From Nitrospira sp. (GTDB lineage Bacteria > Nitrospirota > Nitrospiria > Nitrospirales > Nitrospiraceae): a stretch of DNA of 64,000 bases. Positions 53,148-62,215 of the stretch are shown piece after piece. A program made the position numbers and the translations under genes. The notes under the pieces are model-generated. The model saw only the letters and a list, made by a program, of their open reading frames with translations. It ran no database searches and was not told the DNA's origin. Positions within the stretch are counted from its first letter, which is position 1. Each line of letters opens with the position of its first letter. The stretch covers positions 806,001 to 870,000 of the forward strand of contig JARFXP010000001.1 of NCBI GenBank assembly GCA_029194675.1, given 5' to 3'.

Positions 53148-54641
53148 TCAGCGGCTCAAGGCTGTCGTCGAATTCCGAGCGAGCGTTCGAATGGCTTCGA
53201 TGCCGGGCAGGAAGAAATAGGCACCGCCGCGCACCTGCACGAACCGGTGCATGCCGGCATAGCGGCAGCGAATCGGTTCGCCTTGGACGGTGAACTGTCC
53301 CGTTCGACCATCCTGGACGCCGATCAAGGGATCCGGATCTTCGTACAAATTCCCGAACTTCGGATTGTTGGCCCAGAGACTCTGCACGAATTCAAACTGG
53401 CGGTCGATAGCGGCGTTCAGACAGAGAAAGTGAAGTCCGCGCTCCACCCCATTGTCGACGGCGCGCATCATGCTCTTGGGATCCATATTCTCGACCAACG
53501 GTGGTCCATAGGGCCTGGAGCGCCGGATGATGCGATGCTGATTGGCCAGCCCCAAAGCCCGGGCCGGATCCTCGCCCAGCGAGTCGCGCGGATTGGTTCG
53601 ACGGATGTGCGCCCCGATGGGACAACGTATGCCGTGGGGATCGGGATGATCTCGATCGCTCGCGTACAGAAATCGATCGTGCGTCCGTGCTTCAGGGTCG
53701 GGATGATCCGGCGACACGACCAACGGGGTGCCGTCCGGCCAGCGCCCGACCATTTTCGCCGCCAGCTTGATCGCTGTGTCGGCTTCACTGTTTGAGCAGG
53801 CAGCGACATAGTCCCAGAATTGTTTGACGTCCTGCCGCAACTGCCGGAACACGAGAAACGTGCCGTTCCTCCCGAAACCCAGGCCCTGGGCATCAGTAGG
53901 CCCCTCCGGCATTTCGCCGTACGAGTTGGCATACCCGAGCAGCACTTCGCCTGGCGCGAGGGTGTTCCCCTCCGCCGGGGTCACATTCAGATCGCGCGGA
54001 GGCATCCCCGCCACATGCGGTTGACCGATTCCATCCCTGAAACCGAAATGTTCCTTCGGCCCGACCGATCGTCCGTCGGCCTCACGCTCAGGGCCGGCAA
54101 GAAACACTGTGTCGAGCCGTTTGAGTTCACGGAGTCCCTGATCCGTTCCACGAGGTACTAGCGTCTCGATTCGATCGCGCAGCATGTCTGCATCCTGCGC
54201 GTACACCATCAGCATCACGTGCAGCCTGGGGTCCGGCCGCGGATGGTCGTCGGCCCACGTCGAATCACGCTCGGCCCCCCATTCCCAGTTGGCGGCGCGG
54301 CTCTCCCCACGGTCACCCAACAATCGTTCCCGCTGCAAGGTGGCCATTCCCTCTCGGAATGCACGGGGAAATTGATTCAGTACCTCAGCGGCAAGGCCCA
54401 ACGCGCTTAACCCATGGCTGGTGAAGGCGACATGCACCGCGCTCGTGCGCCCGGGGTGATCGAGATCGAGCCGGCTGACCCGTTCGATCTGTTCGACCAC
54501 ACCGGCGAGCCATGCGCGGGCACGCTCAGGATCCGTCACCTGGCACAGGATGAAGATCGCCGAGGGCAAATCCACATAGTCTTGCTGTACCAGTGCTTGA
54601 ATGTCGTGATACTCCAGCCGAAGTCCGTCACACGGAATCAT
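53148..54641 (-). CDS. DyP-type haem peroxidase
   Basis: A 497-residue dye-decolourising peroxidase. The family motif GFRDG (in HFGFRDGIGQP) carries the catalytic aspartate, and the proximal haem histidine and distal arginine region is seen in CPIGAHIRRTNPRDSLG. No Tat or Sec signal and no encapsulin-targeting tail with an encapsulin gene nearby, so it may be cytoplasmic or exported by an unusual route. DyPs oxidise dyes, phenolics and porphyrins with peroxide. It is the last gene of a three-gene unit (P450, membrane protein, DyP) with gaps of 16 and 27 bases. Confidence 0.92.
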   Translation of the reverse strand: MIPCDGLRLEYHDIQALVQQDYVDLPSAIFILCQVTDPERARAWLAGVVEQIERVSRLDLDHPGRTSAVHVAFTSHGLSALGLAAEVLNQFPRAFREGMATLQRERLLGDRGESRAANWEWGAERDSTWADDHPRPDPRLHVMLMVYAQDADMLRDRIETLVPRGTDQGLRELKRLDTVFLAGPEREADGRSVGPKEHFGFRDGIGQPHVAGMPPRDLNVTPAEGNTLAPGEVLLGYANSYGEMPEGPTDAQGLGFGRNGTFLVFRQLRQDVKQFWDYVAACSNSEADTAIKLAAKMVGRWPDGTPLVVSPDHPDPEARTHDRFLYASDRDHPDPHGIRCPIGAHIRRTNPRDSLGEDPARALGLANQHRIIRRSRPYGPPLVENMDPKSMMRAVDNGVERGLHFLCLNAAIDRQFEFVQSLWANNPKFGNLYEDPDPLIGVQDGRTGQFTVQGEPIRCRYAGMHRFVQVRGGAYFFLPGIEAIRTLARNSTTALSR

Positions 54642-54668
54642 CCCCCACCTCTCATCACATGTGCACCG

Positions 54669-56231
54669 TTACAGACGCCGCAACCAAGCCGCTTGAGCTT
54701 CGCCGGTCAACGGCAAGAACAACCCCTGCGCAATGTCGGTATTGCCGTTCACGTTGGTGACACTGAGCCGAGGATAGGCGCTATACCAGACCTGAGTCGG
54801 TACTTGATGGTCTCTGGTCCACCGCTTGAACTCCTGTTCTCGTCGCGCGCCGCCTTCAGATACACGCACCGCCGGCAGCCGGGAAAACCAAGGCAGGAAT
54901 CGGAGGACGAGCACCGTGAGGCGCACCAGCCCACTCACGGTGTGGAACCGGACCCGCGGGAAAAAGGTCGTATTGCACCAGATACCAGTGAGTCCGTCCG
55001 CCGCCTGGTCGATGAAATCGCCCAGATAGCTTTCCCAGCTGAAGTCGTAATTACTGAAGAAGAGCAGCCTCCTGTTGTCGTCGATCAAGACCCAGCGGGC
55101 AAAATGGATCGTTGCGAGCCCTGTCAAGGTGCCGCGCACGAACAGCGTGCGGGTCAGGAAGCTGCTGGTCGCCAACAGGCCGCGCAAGAGCGCAAGCCTG
55201 ACCATGCCGGGCTTGATGTTCGCCACATGCGTCATTTGGTTTTGCACCAAGGGGCCACGGTCTTCGAGTTCCGTCACCATCCGGAGACGGACGTCGCTCC
55301 GGTCGGCCACATAGGGATCGATCGACCCATCCACCTGCTTCGGAGGCCCTTCCCGTTGCAATATTCCTCGTTCACGCCCATGCTCGATCCGATCGAGCAG
55401 GTTCACCAGGGCGGCGAAGAGCGCGAATGCCGCGATTGGGACCGACAACGTGAACAGCACCCGAGCCGGAATCGTGTCGAAGAAATACGTCCCGATTCCA
55501 TACAGCATCCCCAACAGAATGAGTCCTGTGAGGGTCACAAGGAGAAGCCTTCTTGTCGCGATCGCAGGCGGCGGTCCGCTTGAAGGCGCCGATTTCCACC
55601 CGCTTCGGCCTGTCGCCTCACGTAATCGCTGAACGATGGTGGCCGGAGCTGCCGACCCCGTGGCATGAACCCGATCGAGCTCCAGCTCCAATATCAGACG
55701 TAGTTCCTCTTCGTTCTGATCGTCGGCCGTCAGGATTTGCTGAGTCGACCGCCCGGGGTGTCCTCGATAGAAAGCCGCCTCCGGCCGAATGTGCGCCGAC
55801 AAGTAGACCTGCAGCGACTCACTCCCAGGTGGAGGCTCGCAAAAGGAGTAGATTGTACGGAAGGCCGGCTCGGCAACCAAGACCAGTTCCTTCACGTGCT
55901 CTTCGAATGGGCCGTCATAGTCAGTCGAGAAGGCCAGGCTGGCCGCAATGGGTCCGCCCGTCGCATCGCGTGCCGGTTCGAGGAGCACCCAACGAAGGAA
56001 GTGCACCGTTGTCAGTCGGCCAAACTCGATGAAATTTGGACCCTGTTGAATGGCATGCGATGGAGGGAGATGGTCACGAACTTTTTCCAGTTTGACGCTG
56101 CCGGCACCTGGCTCACCCGGATTGGTAATGTTCTGGCCGACGGCATTCAACAGCGCTCGAAGCCCTTCGATCTTCTCATCAGGTACCGGCACGATCACCG
56201 TCAACGCGTATTGTTCAGCCATGTCGTTCAC
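54669..56231 (-). CDS. Two-fold membrane protein of unknown function in the P450-DyP operon
   Basis: 520 residues. The N-terminal half starts with a ferredoxin-like pattern (ALTVIVPVPDEKIEGLRALL) and contains LTTVHFLRWVLLEPA, then STDYDGPFEEHVKEL. Two membrane helices follow (RLLLVTLTGLILLGMLYGIG and VLFTLSVPIAAFALFAALV). The C-terminal half repeats the motif as LATIHFARWVLIDD, then FFSNYDFSWESYLGDF. The internal duplication suggests two related soluble domains flanking a membrane hairpin. The H-F-x-R-W pattern could be a ligand site. It probably works with the P450 and peroxidase on either side. Confidence 0.7.
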   Translation of the reverse strand: MNDMAEQYALTVIVPVPDEKIEGLRALLNAVGQNITNPGEPGAGSVKLEKVRDHLPPSHAIQQGPNFIEFGRLTTVHFLRWVLLEPARDATGGPIAASLAFSTDYDGPFEEHVKELVLVAEPAFRTIYSFCEPPPGSESLQVYLSAHIRPEAAFYRGHPGRSTQQILTADDQNEEELRLILELELDRVHATGSAAPATIVQRLREATGRSGWKSAPSSGPPPAIATRRLLLVTLTGLILLGMLYGIGTYFFDTIPARVLFTLSVPIAAFALFAALVNLLDRIEHGRERGILQREGPPKQVDGSIDPYVADRSDVRLRMVTELEDRGPLVQNQMTHVANIKPGMVRLALLRGLLATSSFLTRTLFVRGTLTGLATIHFARWVLIDDNRRLLFFSNYDFSWESYLGDFIDQAADGLTGIWCNTTFFPRVRFHTVSGLVRLTVLVLRFLPWFSRLPAVRVSEGGARREQEFKRWTRDHQVPTQVWYSAYPRLSVTNVNGNTDIAQGLFLPLTGEAQAAWLRRL

Positions 56232-56247
56232 CAGTTTCTACATGACG

Positions 56248-57555
56248 TCAACCAGCCACCGTGAGAAGCAACCGATCCGGAAAAGGCCCATCCCAGGCGA
56301 TGCGTCCGTCCCATCCGCAGGCTCGGGAGACCTTGCCAAGTCGCAGCACGGCAGCCGCCAGCAGTGGGATCTGCACCCCGTTGATGTAGCGGCCCTGGCA
56401 GGCATGGAGGCCCGAACTAAAGTGCAGGTACTGTGTCGGACTCCTGTCGGTCCGAAATTGCCGGGGTTCGTGAAACACCGCTTGGTCGAACATCCCGGAG
56501 AACGTGCCGAAGACGACGGTCCTGCCCTTTGGTAGCCGGCGCTCGCGCGGGCTGTCGCGACCGACGGTGGCCCCTTCCTGGCTGTACCGGGTCACGAACG
56601 GATTATGCGGATTGAATCGCAAGGCTTCAAACACGTACCGCGACACAGTCGCCTCGTCCCCGGCTAAGGCTGCCTCACGAGCGGCGGCCCATGCGGCGGG
56701 ACGCCGCAACAGTTCGTCGATGGCCCGAACCGCGGACGCGCTGGTCGTGTCGAGCGCCCCGATAATCAGGCCAGAGATATTCCGGCGCACTGCGTCATCG
56801 TCCAGCCATTCCATGCCAGGTTCGCGCTGTCGACGCAGCATGCGGGTGAGCACGTCATCAGGCACATCCTGACGGCCGGAGGCGATCTCATCCTTACGCC
56901 GAGCGATCCACCCGAGGAGATAGGGCCGCAGTTGCTCGAACGATTCCTTCGCCTGGCGCGCGGTCTCTGGACAGTCGAGGGGATTCAGGAACAAATCGTT
57001 GAACAGGGTCCGCATCCAGCGCAACATCACCGCATCATCCGGCCCGGGCACTCCAAAATACTCACCGAGTACGCGCAGCGGGACGAGACGGGTGAGTCCG
57101 CCGACCACGTCCAGCCACCCCTGCCGGCGCGCGCGTTCCATGCATTCCTCGGCCCTGGTCGAGACAATGGTGCGGATGCGCTCGAGATCCGTGCGATACA
57201 TGACGTCGTTCAAGAGATCCTTTTCACGGTCATGTTGCGGGGAACGATCCATGCTCAAGACAAATGGGCCATTGTCGCGATTCGTGCGCTCCGCGTTGAT
57301 CTCGGCAATCGTGAACTCGTTGTCATGCGCCAGCCCGTCCACCACATCGGCATGCCGGCTGACAATCACCAGTTTGCCCAGCTCCAGCACCGGCGCCCAT
57401 CGTCTCAAGATCGCGTTGAACAGACGAAACACCCACGGCGCGGTCAGCCACGCTCGAATGGTGTCACTGCGGGGGATGAGGCAAGAGCGCCAGGTGGAGG
57501 GAAGCCGAGACATCTGATTCATGTGGACAGGAGGAGTCTCTGTCATGGCATTCAC
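56248..57555 (-). CDS. Cytochrome P450
   Basis: A 435-residue P450 without membrane anchor. The oxygen-binding I-helix segment is GALDTTSASAV. The ExxR motif is in VFEALRFNP, and the haem-binding loop FSSGLHACQGRYING carries the cysteine ligand. P450s insert oxygen into organic substrates using electrons from a ferredoxin or reductase; none is encoded nearby. It is the first gene of the operon with the membrane protein and DyP peroxidase, pointing to a shared oxidative pathway. Confidence 0.92.
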   Translation of the reverse strand: MNAMTETPPVHMNQMSRLPSTWRSCLIPRSDTIRAWLTAPWVFRLFNAILRRWAPVLELGKLVIVSRHADVVDGLAHDNEFTIAEINAERTNRDNGPFVLSMDRSPQHDREKDLLNDVMYRTDLERIRTIVSTRAEECMERARRQGWLDVVGGLTRLVPLRVLGEYFGVPGPDDAVMLRWMRTLFNDLFLNPLDCPETARQAKESFEQLRPYLLGWIARRKDEIASGRQDVPDDVLTRMLRRQREPGMEWLDDDAVRRNISGLIIGALDTTSASAVRAIDELLRRPAAWAAAREAALAGDEATVSRYVFEALRFNPHNPFVTRYSQEGATVGRDSPRERRLPKGRTVVFGTFSGMFDQAVFHEPRQFRTDRSPTQYLHFSSGLHACQGRYINGVQIPLLAAAVLRLGKVSRACGWDGRIAWDGPFPDRLLLTVAG

Positions 57556-57988
57556 CCCGCAAGACTACAGGTTTCGATAGGTCGACCTCAATGCACGATG
57601 GAACAATCTTGCTTTCGTGGTCAAGGCGAACAGTTACCTTCTACTTATGCAAGAATGCCACCGTGACGAGAGGAGGGGTTGCGCAAGTAGTCGGGGCTTC
57701 AATAGCCTTGGAGGATGCGGACAATGTGCATCAGCAGTTCTTAGTAGTGATTCACTGCGCTTTTATCCCTACACCCACAGGTATCGAAATCGATACAGTC
57801 CCGTATCCATTGCGATACAGCATCCCTCGCCTAAAGATATGGGTGGGTAGAGCTGAATCAGACTTCTGGCAGGACAGGATTCGGTCGGATTGGAGTCATA
57901 TCGCCACGGTTCACCTGGATTCTTCTTATGAGGTGGTTTTACGTTTTCGGATGGAACTACGCAGCCGATCGATCCCTTCATGCATGGA

Positions 57989-58070
57989 AGTTTTGGGCAG
58001 ATCCTTGCCATGTGCCTTCGTCGTCTTCGTGCGCTTATTCCCACCAGGACAAGATGTGACCTCAATTTAT
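57989..58070. repeat. Dispersed repeat A, copy 5
   Basis: GTTTTGGGCAGATCCTTGCC, then GTGCGCTTATTCCC, ending with CAAGATGTGACCTCAATTTA. More diverged than copies 2 and 3. Confidence 0.65.
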
Positions 58071-58396
58071 CTCGGCTCGATGACTCTTGACCCCGTTCCA
58101 TTTCCACTGACCCCATACTCAACTTGAATCCATTTGGATTCACCTCTTGAATCCATTTCGATACATCGCACGGAGCTCGTGCGAGAAGTGTCCTCTTTAT
58201 GGAGATAGATCCGACATACGTACGGCATTGAAATTGTTAAGACTATGTATTGCTTAACGGAATCGGCATGCCGAGTCCATGCTGGCATCTTGTTTGCTGT
58301 TCATCGAATCGGTAGAGCGGGTGCATCAAGGGACGCCCCTCAAAAAGGCGTCGGCCATCAGTTTGATTCGTTCGACATCCAGATGAAGGAGAGAGT

Positions 58397-58433
58397 ATTG
58401 GTACGCCCAGAACAAGGCGTGACCCCAATTCAT
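58397..58433. repeat. Dispersed repeat A, partial copy 6
   Basis: Only the right end remains: GTACGCCCAGAACAAGGCGT, then GACCCCAATTCAT. Confidence 0.55.
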
Positions 58434-58645
58434 CCAATTCGATGATTTATCATCGGCCACTGCACGACAAGAGACCCCGCTATGCGATGGCTAACTATTT
58501 CTTATATATGACACCCGGAACCTGTTCGTCCGTCACAGAAATCGAGTCCGTTGCTCCGAATATGCATCGGTGAGAGCCAACGTGTTGCGCCTATTGATGC
58601 AAAGAAGCACCGTCACTTTGTCTACTTGCTCAGAAGGAGGATGTC

Positions 58646-60406
58646 ATGAAATCGTGGAGCCCAATTGCCGGGTTGATCGTGGCATTAACCGTTTCGGGCT
58701 GTACCCTGTTTTCCAAGATTGATTTTCCCGACGATTCCTGTTTCGCCAACAAGACCGTGGGCTCCCGCCTCTACTTGGCGCAATGCTGGGACGGAGAGGC
58801 GCGACGCGCTTTCTATACCACCAGCCAAGGGTCGCAAATCGCTCCGTACGCCATCGCTACCTATGTCGAGCTGCCGGACAGCGCGGACCCCTTCCTGACC
58901 CCCGCCAACATCGAGAAGTGGAAATACATTCCGAGCAGTGACAAACCGTATGAATGGCCCATAGGCTTCGTGAGGGACTCTGTCCCAACAGGAGAACGGA
59001 GAGGGGAGTGGATCGGCATGAACTGCGCAGCCTGCCACACAGGCGAGATTCAGTACGGTGGGGAGAGGCTCCGCATCGACGGCGGACCGACGCTCGCGGA
59101 CAAGACCGGCTTCCTCAATGAATTGGACGCTTCACTCGAAGAAACTTACAGGGATGGACTGAAGGAGCCTCGGCCCGATGGCAGGGCGCGAGACGGTTCC
59201 AAATTTGAGCGCTATGCCGGACACTTTCCAGGAGTGACGAGAGATCAACTATTGAAGCAATTGGAGGAGGCCCTGGCAGATCGCCACGCATGGCATCTGC
59301 GAAACGATTACAAAGTAAACGGGCAAGTGACGACGCACGGTTACGGTCGGCTGGATGCCTTTGCGCTGATATTCAACGCGGTCAATGCTACCCTGAAGCC
59401 GAACCAGCCACAAAACATATACGAACCTAACGCACCGGTCAGTTATCCCTTCCTGTGGGACACGCATTTCCACGATTGGGTCCAATGGAACGGCATCTCT
59501 CCCGCAGTGCCCACCGCACGCAATGTCGCCCAACTCTTCGGGTCGTTCGGAAGGGTCCAGTTGGAGGATAAGGAGAGGAAGATCCCCCATGAATCCAGCT
59601 TCCGATTGTCTGAACAACATCTGCTGGAGAAACAGGTGAAGAAACTCAGGGCCCCGGTGTGGCCGACCTCCGTCTTCGGCGAGATCGATGAGGAGAAAGC
59701 CAAGAAAGGCAAAGGGCTGTTTCAGAAACATTGCTATAGTTGCCATCGGAGCCAAGCCGGCGATAGGAATAGCTGGTGGCGCTCTGACGGGAATATCACA
59801 ATGGTCCCGGTCACAGTCCAGAAAAAAGATCTCCCTCCAGCGGGGACCGATCCGCTTATGGCAAGAAATGCCTTGAGGTCCGCAGTCGGAACCCTTGACG
59901 ACTCGACAGCGACGACCACCCTAGCGGAACAACTGAGCGCCCTCACTAAGAATGAAATCAGGTGCTTCTCCGTCAAATTCCGGCTGCTACGTGAGTCCCT
60001 TTCTTCTGTGTTCGATGTTGACAAGATCTTCACGCTCGACAAACATGAGTTTCTGGCTTTCACGCAGCCCATGATCAAGCAAAATATCGAAGCGTACAAG
60101 GCTCGCCCCCTGGACGGGATCTGGGCGACCGCCCCTTACTTGCACAACGGATCAGTCCCCAACCTCTATGAACTGCTCCTGCCACCTGACAAACGGAGTA
60201 AGACGTTCTACGTCGGCAGCAGAACCTTTGATCCGGTCAAGGTGGGCTTCATCACAACTCAGGAAACCGGGAACGAGACCCTCCTCGACACGTCCATCGA
60301 GGGGAACCACAATACTGGCCACGTCTATGGCATAAACAAGGATGGCATAGACACGTTGACCGAAGAGGATCGCTGGGCTCTCGTGGAGTACCAGAAGACT
60401 CTTTAG
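58646..60406 (+). CDS. RoxA-like dihaem c-type cytochrome (lipoprotein)
   Basis: 586 residues with a lipobox (ALTVSGC). Two haem c motifs: CAACH at residues 127-131 and CYSCH at 363-367. The C-terminal signature LDGIWATAPYLHNGSVPNLY and NTGHVYG..EDRWALVEY match the dihaem peroxidase-related group that includes rubber oxygenase RoxA. RoxA cleaves polyisoprene with oxygen; relatives may be peroxidases or oxygenases of other substrates. GGAGG lies just before the ATG. It probably acts in the periplasm, anchored to the outer membrane, and is followed by a truncated paralogue. Confidence 0.85.
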   Translation: MKSWSPIAGLIVALTVSGCTLFSKIDFPDDSCFANKTVGSRLYLAQCWDGEARRAFYTTSQGSQIAPYAIATYVELPDSADPFLTPANIEKWKYIPSSDKPYEWPIGFVRDSVPTGERRGEWIGMNCAACHTGEIQYGGERLRIDGGPTLADKTGFLNELDASLEETYRDGLKEPRPDGRARDGSKFERYAGHFPGVTRDQLLKQLEEALADRHAWHLRNDYKVNGQVTTHGYGRLDAFALIFNAVNATLKPNQPQNIYEPNAPVSYPFLWDTHFHDWVQWNGISPAVPTARNVAQLFGSFGRVQLEDKERKIPHESSFRLSEQHLLEKQVKKLRAPVWPTSVFGEIDEEKAKKGKGLFQKHCYSCHRSQAGDRNSWWRSDGNITMVPVTVQKKDLPPAGTDPLMARNALRSAVGTLDDSTATTTLAEQLSALTKNEIRCFSVKFRLLRESLSSVFDVDKIFTLDKHEFLAFTQPMIKQNIEAYKARPLDGIWATAPYLHNGSVPNLYELLLPPDKRSKTFYVGSRTFDPVKVGFITTQETGNETLLDTSIEGNHNTGHVYGINKDGIDTLTEEDRWALVEYQKTL

Positions 60407-60473
60407 AGACATAAGTCAATGGTCATGCCTAACACCAGGTGTTTATGCATTACCCATCATATTTGAGGAAACA

Positions 60474-61490
60474 ATGAGACTCGCGCATCTGTCCGTTGCC
60501 GTGACGCTCATGTTCGCTGCATCAGGAGGGATCGTTTACCACTCGCATGGAACAATCCAGGAGCCAGCATCATCGAGCAATGATATAGAACACTTCAAAT
60601 ACGGCTCGATCGGAGCTGAGGTGAATGGCTACCCCTACGTCATATGGAAAATTCTTCCAAACTTGTTTCCCGAGCGGGTACCTCGTGGATGGGAAACCTT
60701 TGGGTTTTCATATGAAGCAGAGCGTTCCCTCCCTGTAGGTATATCGGTACGTCAGTATGGGGTTGCACGGGTTGGATTCAACTGTGCGACCTGTCACACG
60801 TCCACGATCAATGGGAATCCAGACATTATTCTTGGCGCTCCTGCCAACAAGCTGGATCTTGAAGGGTACTTGCGTTTCATAATAGAGACGTCAACTGATC
60901 CGCGTTTCACATCGGAAAATATCTTTGAAGAGATTTCTAAAACTGGAGAGCCTTTTGGGTTCTTCGATCGAATGGTATATCGGTTCTACATTATTCCCAA
61001 ACTCATCAAAACGCTCCAGAGGGCCGCTATCGACAATCGTTGGCGAGACTCACGCCCACAACACAGCCCTGGAAGGACCGATGCGTTAAACCCTTGGCGC
61101 CAGCACTTTGGCATGAATCCAGAAACGGACAACCTTGTTGGAACAGTAGATCTACCATCGCTTTGGAACCAAGAACTACGGAGACATTCATGGCTGCACT
61201 GGGATGGGAACAATCGTTCGCTTGATGAACGTAATCTCTCCGCAGCCCTGGCTGGTGGGGCGACCGAACAGTCACTCGATCACGCGGCAATCGAGCGAGT
61301 CGCACGTTGGTCATTAGAGGCACCTGCCCCTCAGTATCCGTTCTTCATAGATCTGGCTAAGGCAGCCTCTGGAGAGAAAATCTATAACGATCAAGGATGC
61401 CCATCATGTCATGAACCGACTGGTGCTTTCTATGGAGACATCACGCGAAATGGGAATTGGGGTCAAGTCTTGTTCAGTGCATACCGGTGA
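60474..61490 (+). pseudogene. RoxA-like dihaem cytochrome truncated by repeat B
   Basis: The first 325 residues resemble the upstream cytochrome family: signal peptide (SVAVTLMFAASGGIV), haem motif CATCH (104-108), PQYPFFIDLAKAASGEKIY and the second haem motif CPSCH (309-313). Repeat B copy 2 begins at 61449, the frame then reads WGQVLFSAYR and stops at 61490. The expected 150 or more residues after the second haem, including the PYLHNGSVP block, are missing. A GAGG site and the 68-base gap suggest it was co-transcribed with the upstream gene. Confidence 0.8.
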
Positions 61491-61567
61491 GCATGGGCTT
61501 GCGGAATCGAGCAGGAGATGGAGCGTCTTGCAATCATACAGGTTTCTGCTTCGCCCACTTCAATCGC
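61449..61567. repeat. Dispersed repeat B, copy 2
   Basis: Shares AATTGGGGTCAAGTCTTG, GGTGAGCATGGGCTTG, GTCTTGCAATCATACAGG and CTTCAATCGCCGGCTCA with copy 3 at 63602. Its left end coincides with the truncation point of the RoxA-like gene. Confidence 0.75.
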
Positions 61568-61590
61568 CGGCTCACGGCGGCGTAACCCAA

Positions 61591-61664
61591 AATACAAGAT
61601 CTTGCTCTGTGCGCTCATTGGTGCGCACAGAACCAGAGATTATCCCAATTCATTTTCTAGTGAC
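61591..61664. repeat. Dispersed repeat A, diverged copy 7
   Basis: CAAGATCTTGCTCTGTGCGC, then CATTGGTGCGCACAGAACCA and CCCAATTCATT correspond to the core and right end of repeat A. It is followed directly by repeat C copy 3, the same A-then-C order as at 46.5-47.1 kb. Confidence 0.55.
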
Positions 61665-61667
61665 ACA

Positions 61668-61895
61668 GACCGTACCTACGTTTCTCAAGCGATGTCAACG
61701 GGTCCTGGCACATGGACACTACCCTCTACCGAGCGCCTCCGTGCAACGGGTGAGCCGAGTGTCATTCGATCCATTCCGCGCGAGCGGACCTCTGCAGGTG
61801 GCTGGGGCGAACACCTGAAGCCCACGCATCCTCCACCAGACATTGAGCCTGCCCCAGCAAGAGTAGGAGAGTGACTTTCCACAACAATGATTCCC
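61668..61895 (+). repeat. Dispersed repeat C, copy 3
   Basis: Shares CAGACCGTACCTACGTTTCT, GATGTCAACGGGTCCTGGCA, GGTGAGCCGAGTGTCATTCG and GTGACTTTCCACAACAATGA with the other copies. It lacks the REP-like insertion of copy 2. Confidence 0.65.
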
Positions 61896-62215
61896 GACCC
61901 TTTTATGTGCGCGACCTCGTTTTGTGCGACCAACTCAGATCCCATCCTACTGATCCTCGTAGAATGCGGTGACACACAAGTCAAAAAGAAAGCCAAGTCC
62001 CATCGCACCCTGAAAGACCACATCTTGTCACTCCATTGTGCAAGACTCAGTAGTCGTCACACCCCCAGCGGCACAACGTTCTGGTTGCGCAGAGCCATCG
62101 TCATGTGTAGGATCGGACAGAGAAGCGTTGATCTGTTGGAATTGGAAGTCTGGTCTTTCTCGAGGCGACCGAGGAAATCGCACGGTCGGATCCTGAGAGT
62201 TGTACGGAGGGCTTC

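Larger units (their letters stand above)
57556..58645. other. Divergent intergenic region between P450 and RoxA-like genes
   Basis: About 1.1 kb with no gene. It contains one full and one partial copy of repeat A (57989-58070 and 58397-58433) and must hold the promoters of the two divergent units. Open frames here have no motifs or ribosome sites. Confidence 0.45.
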
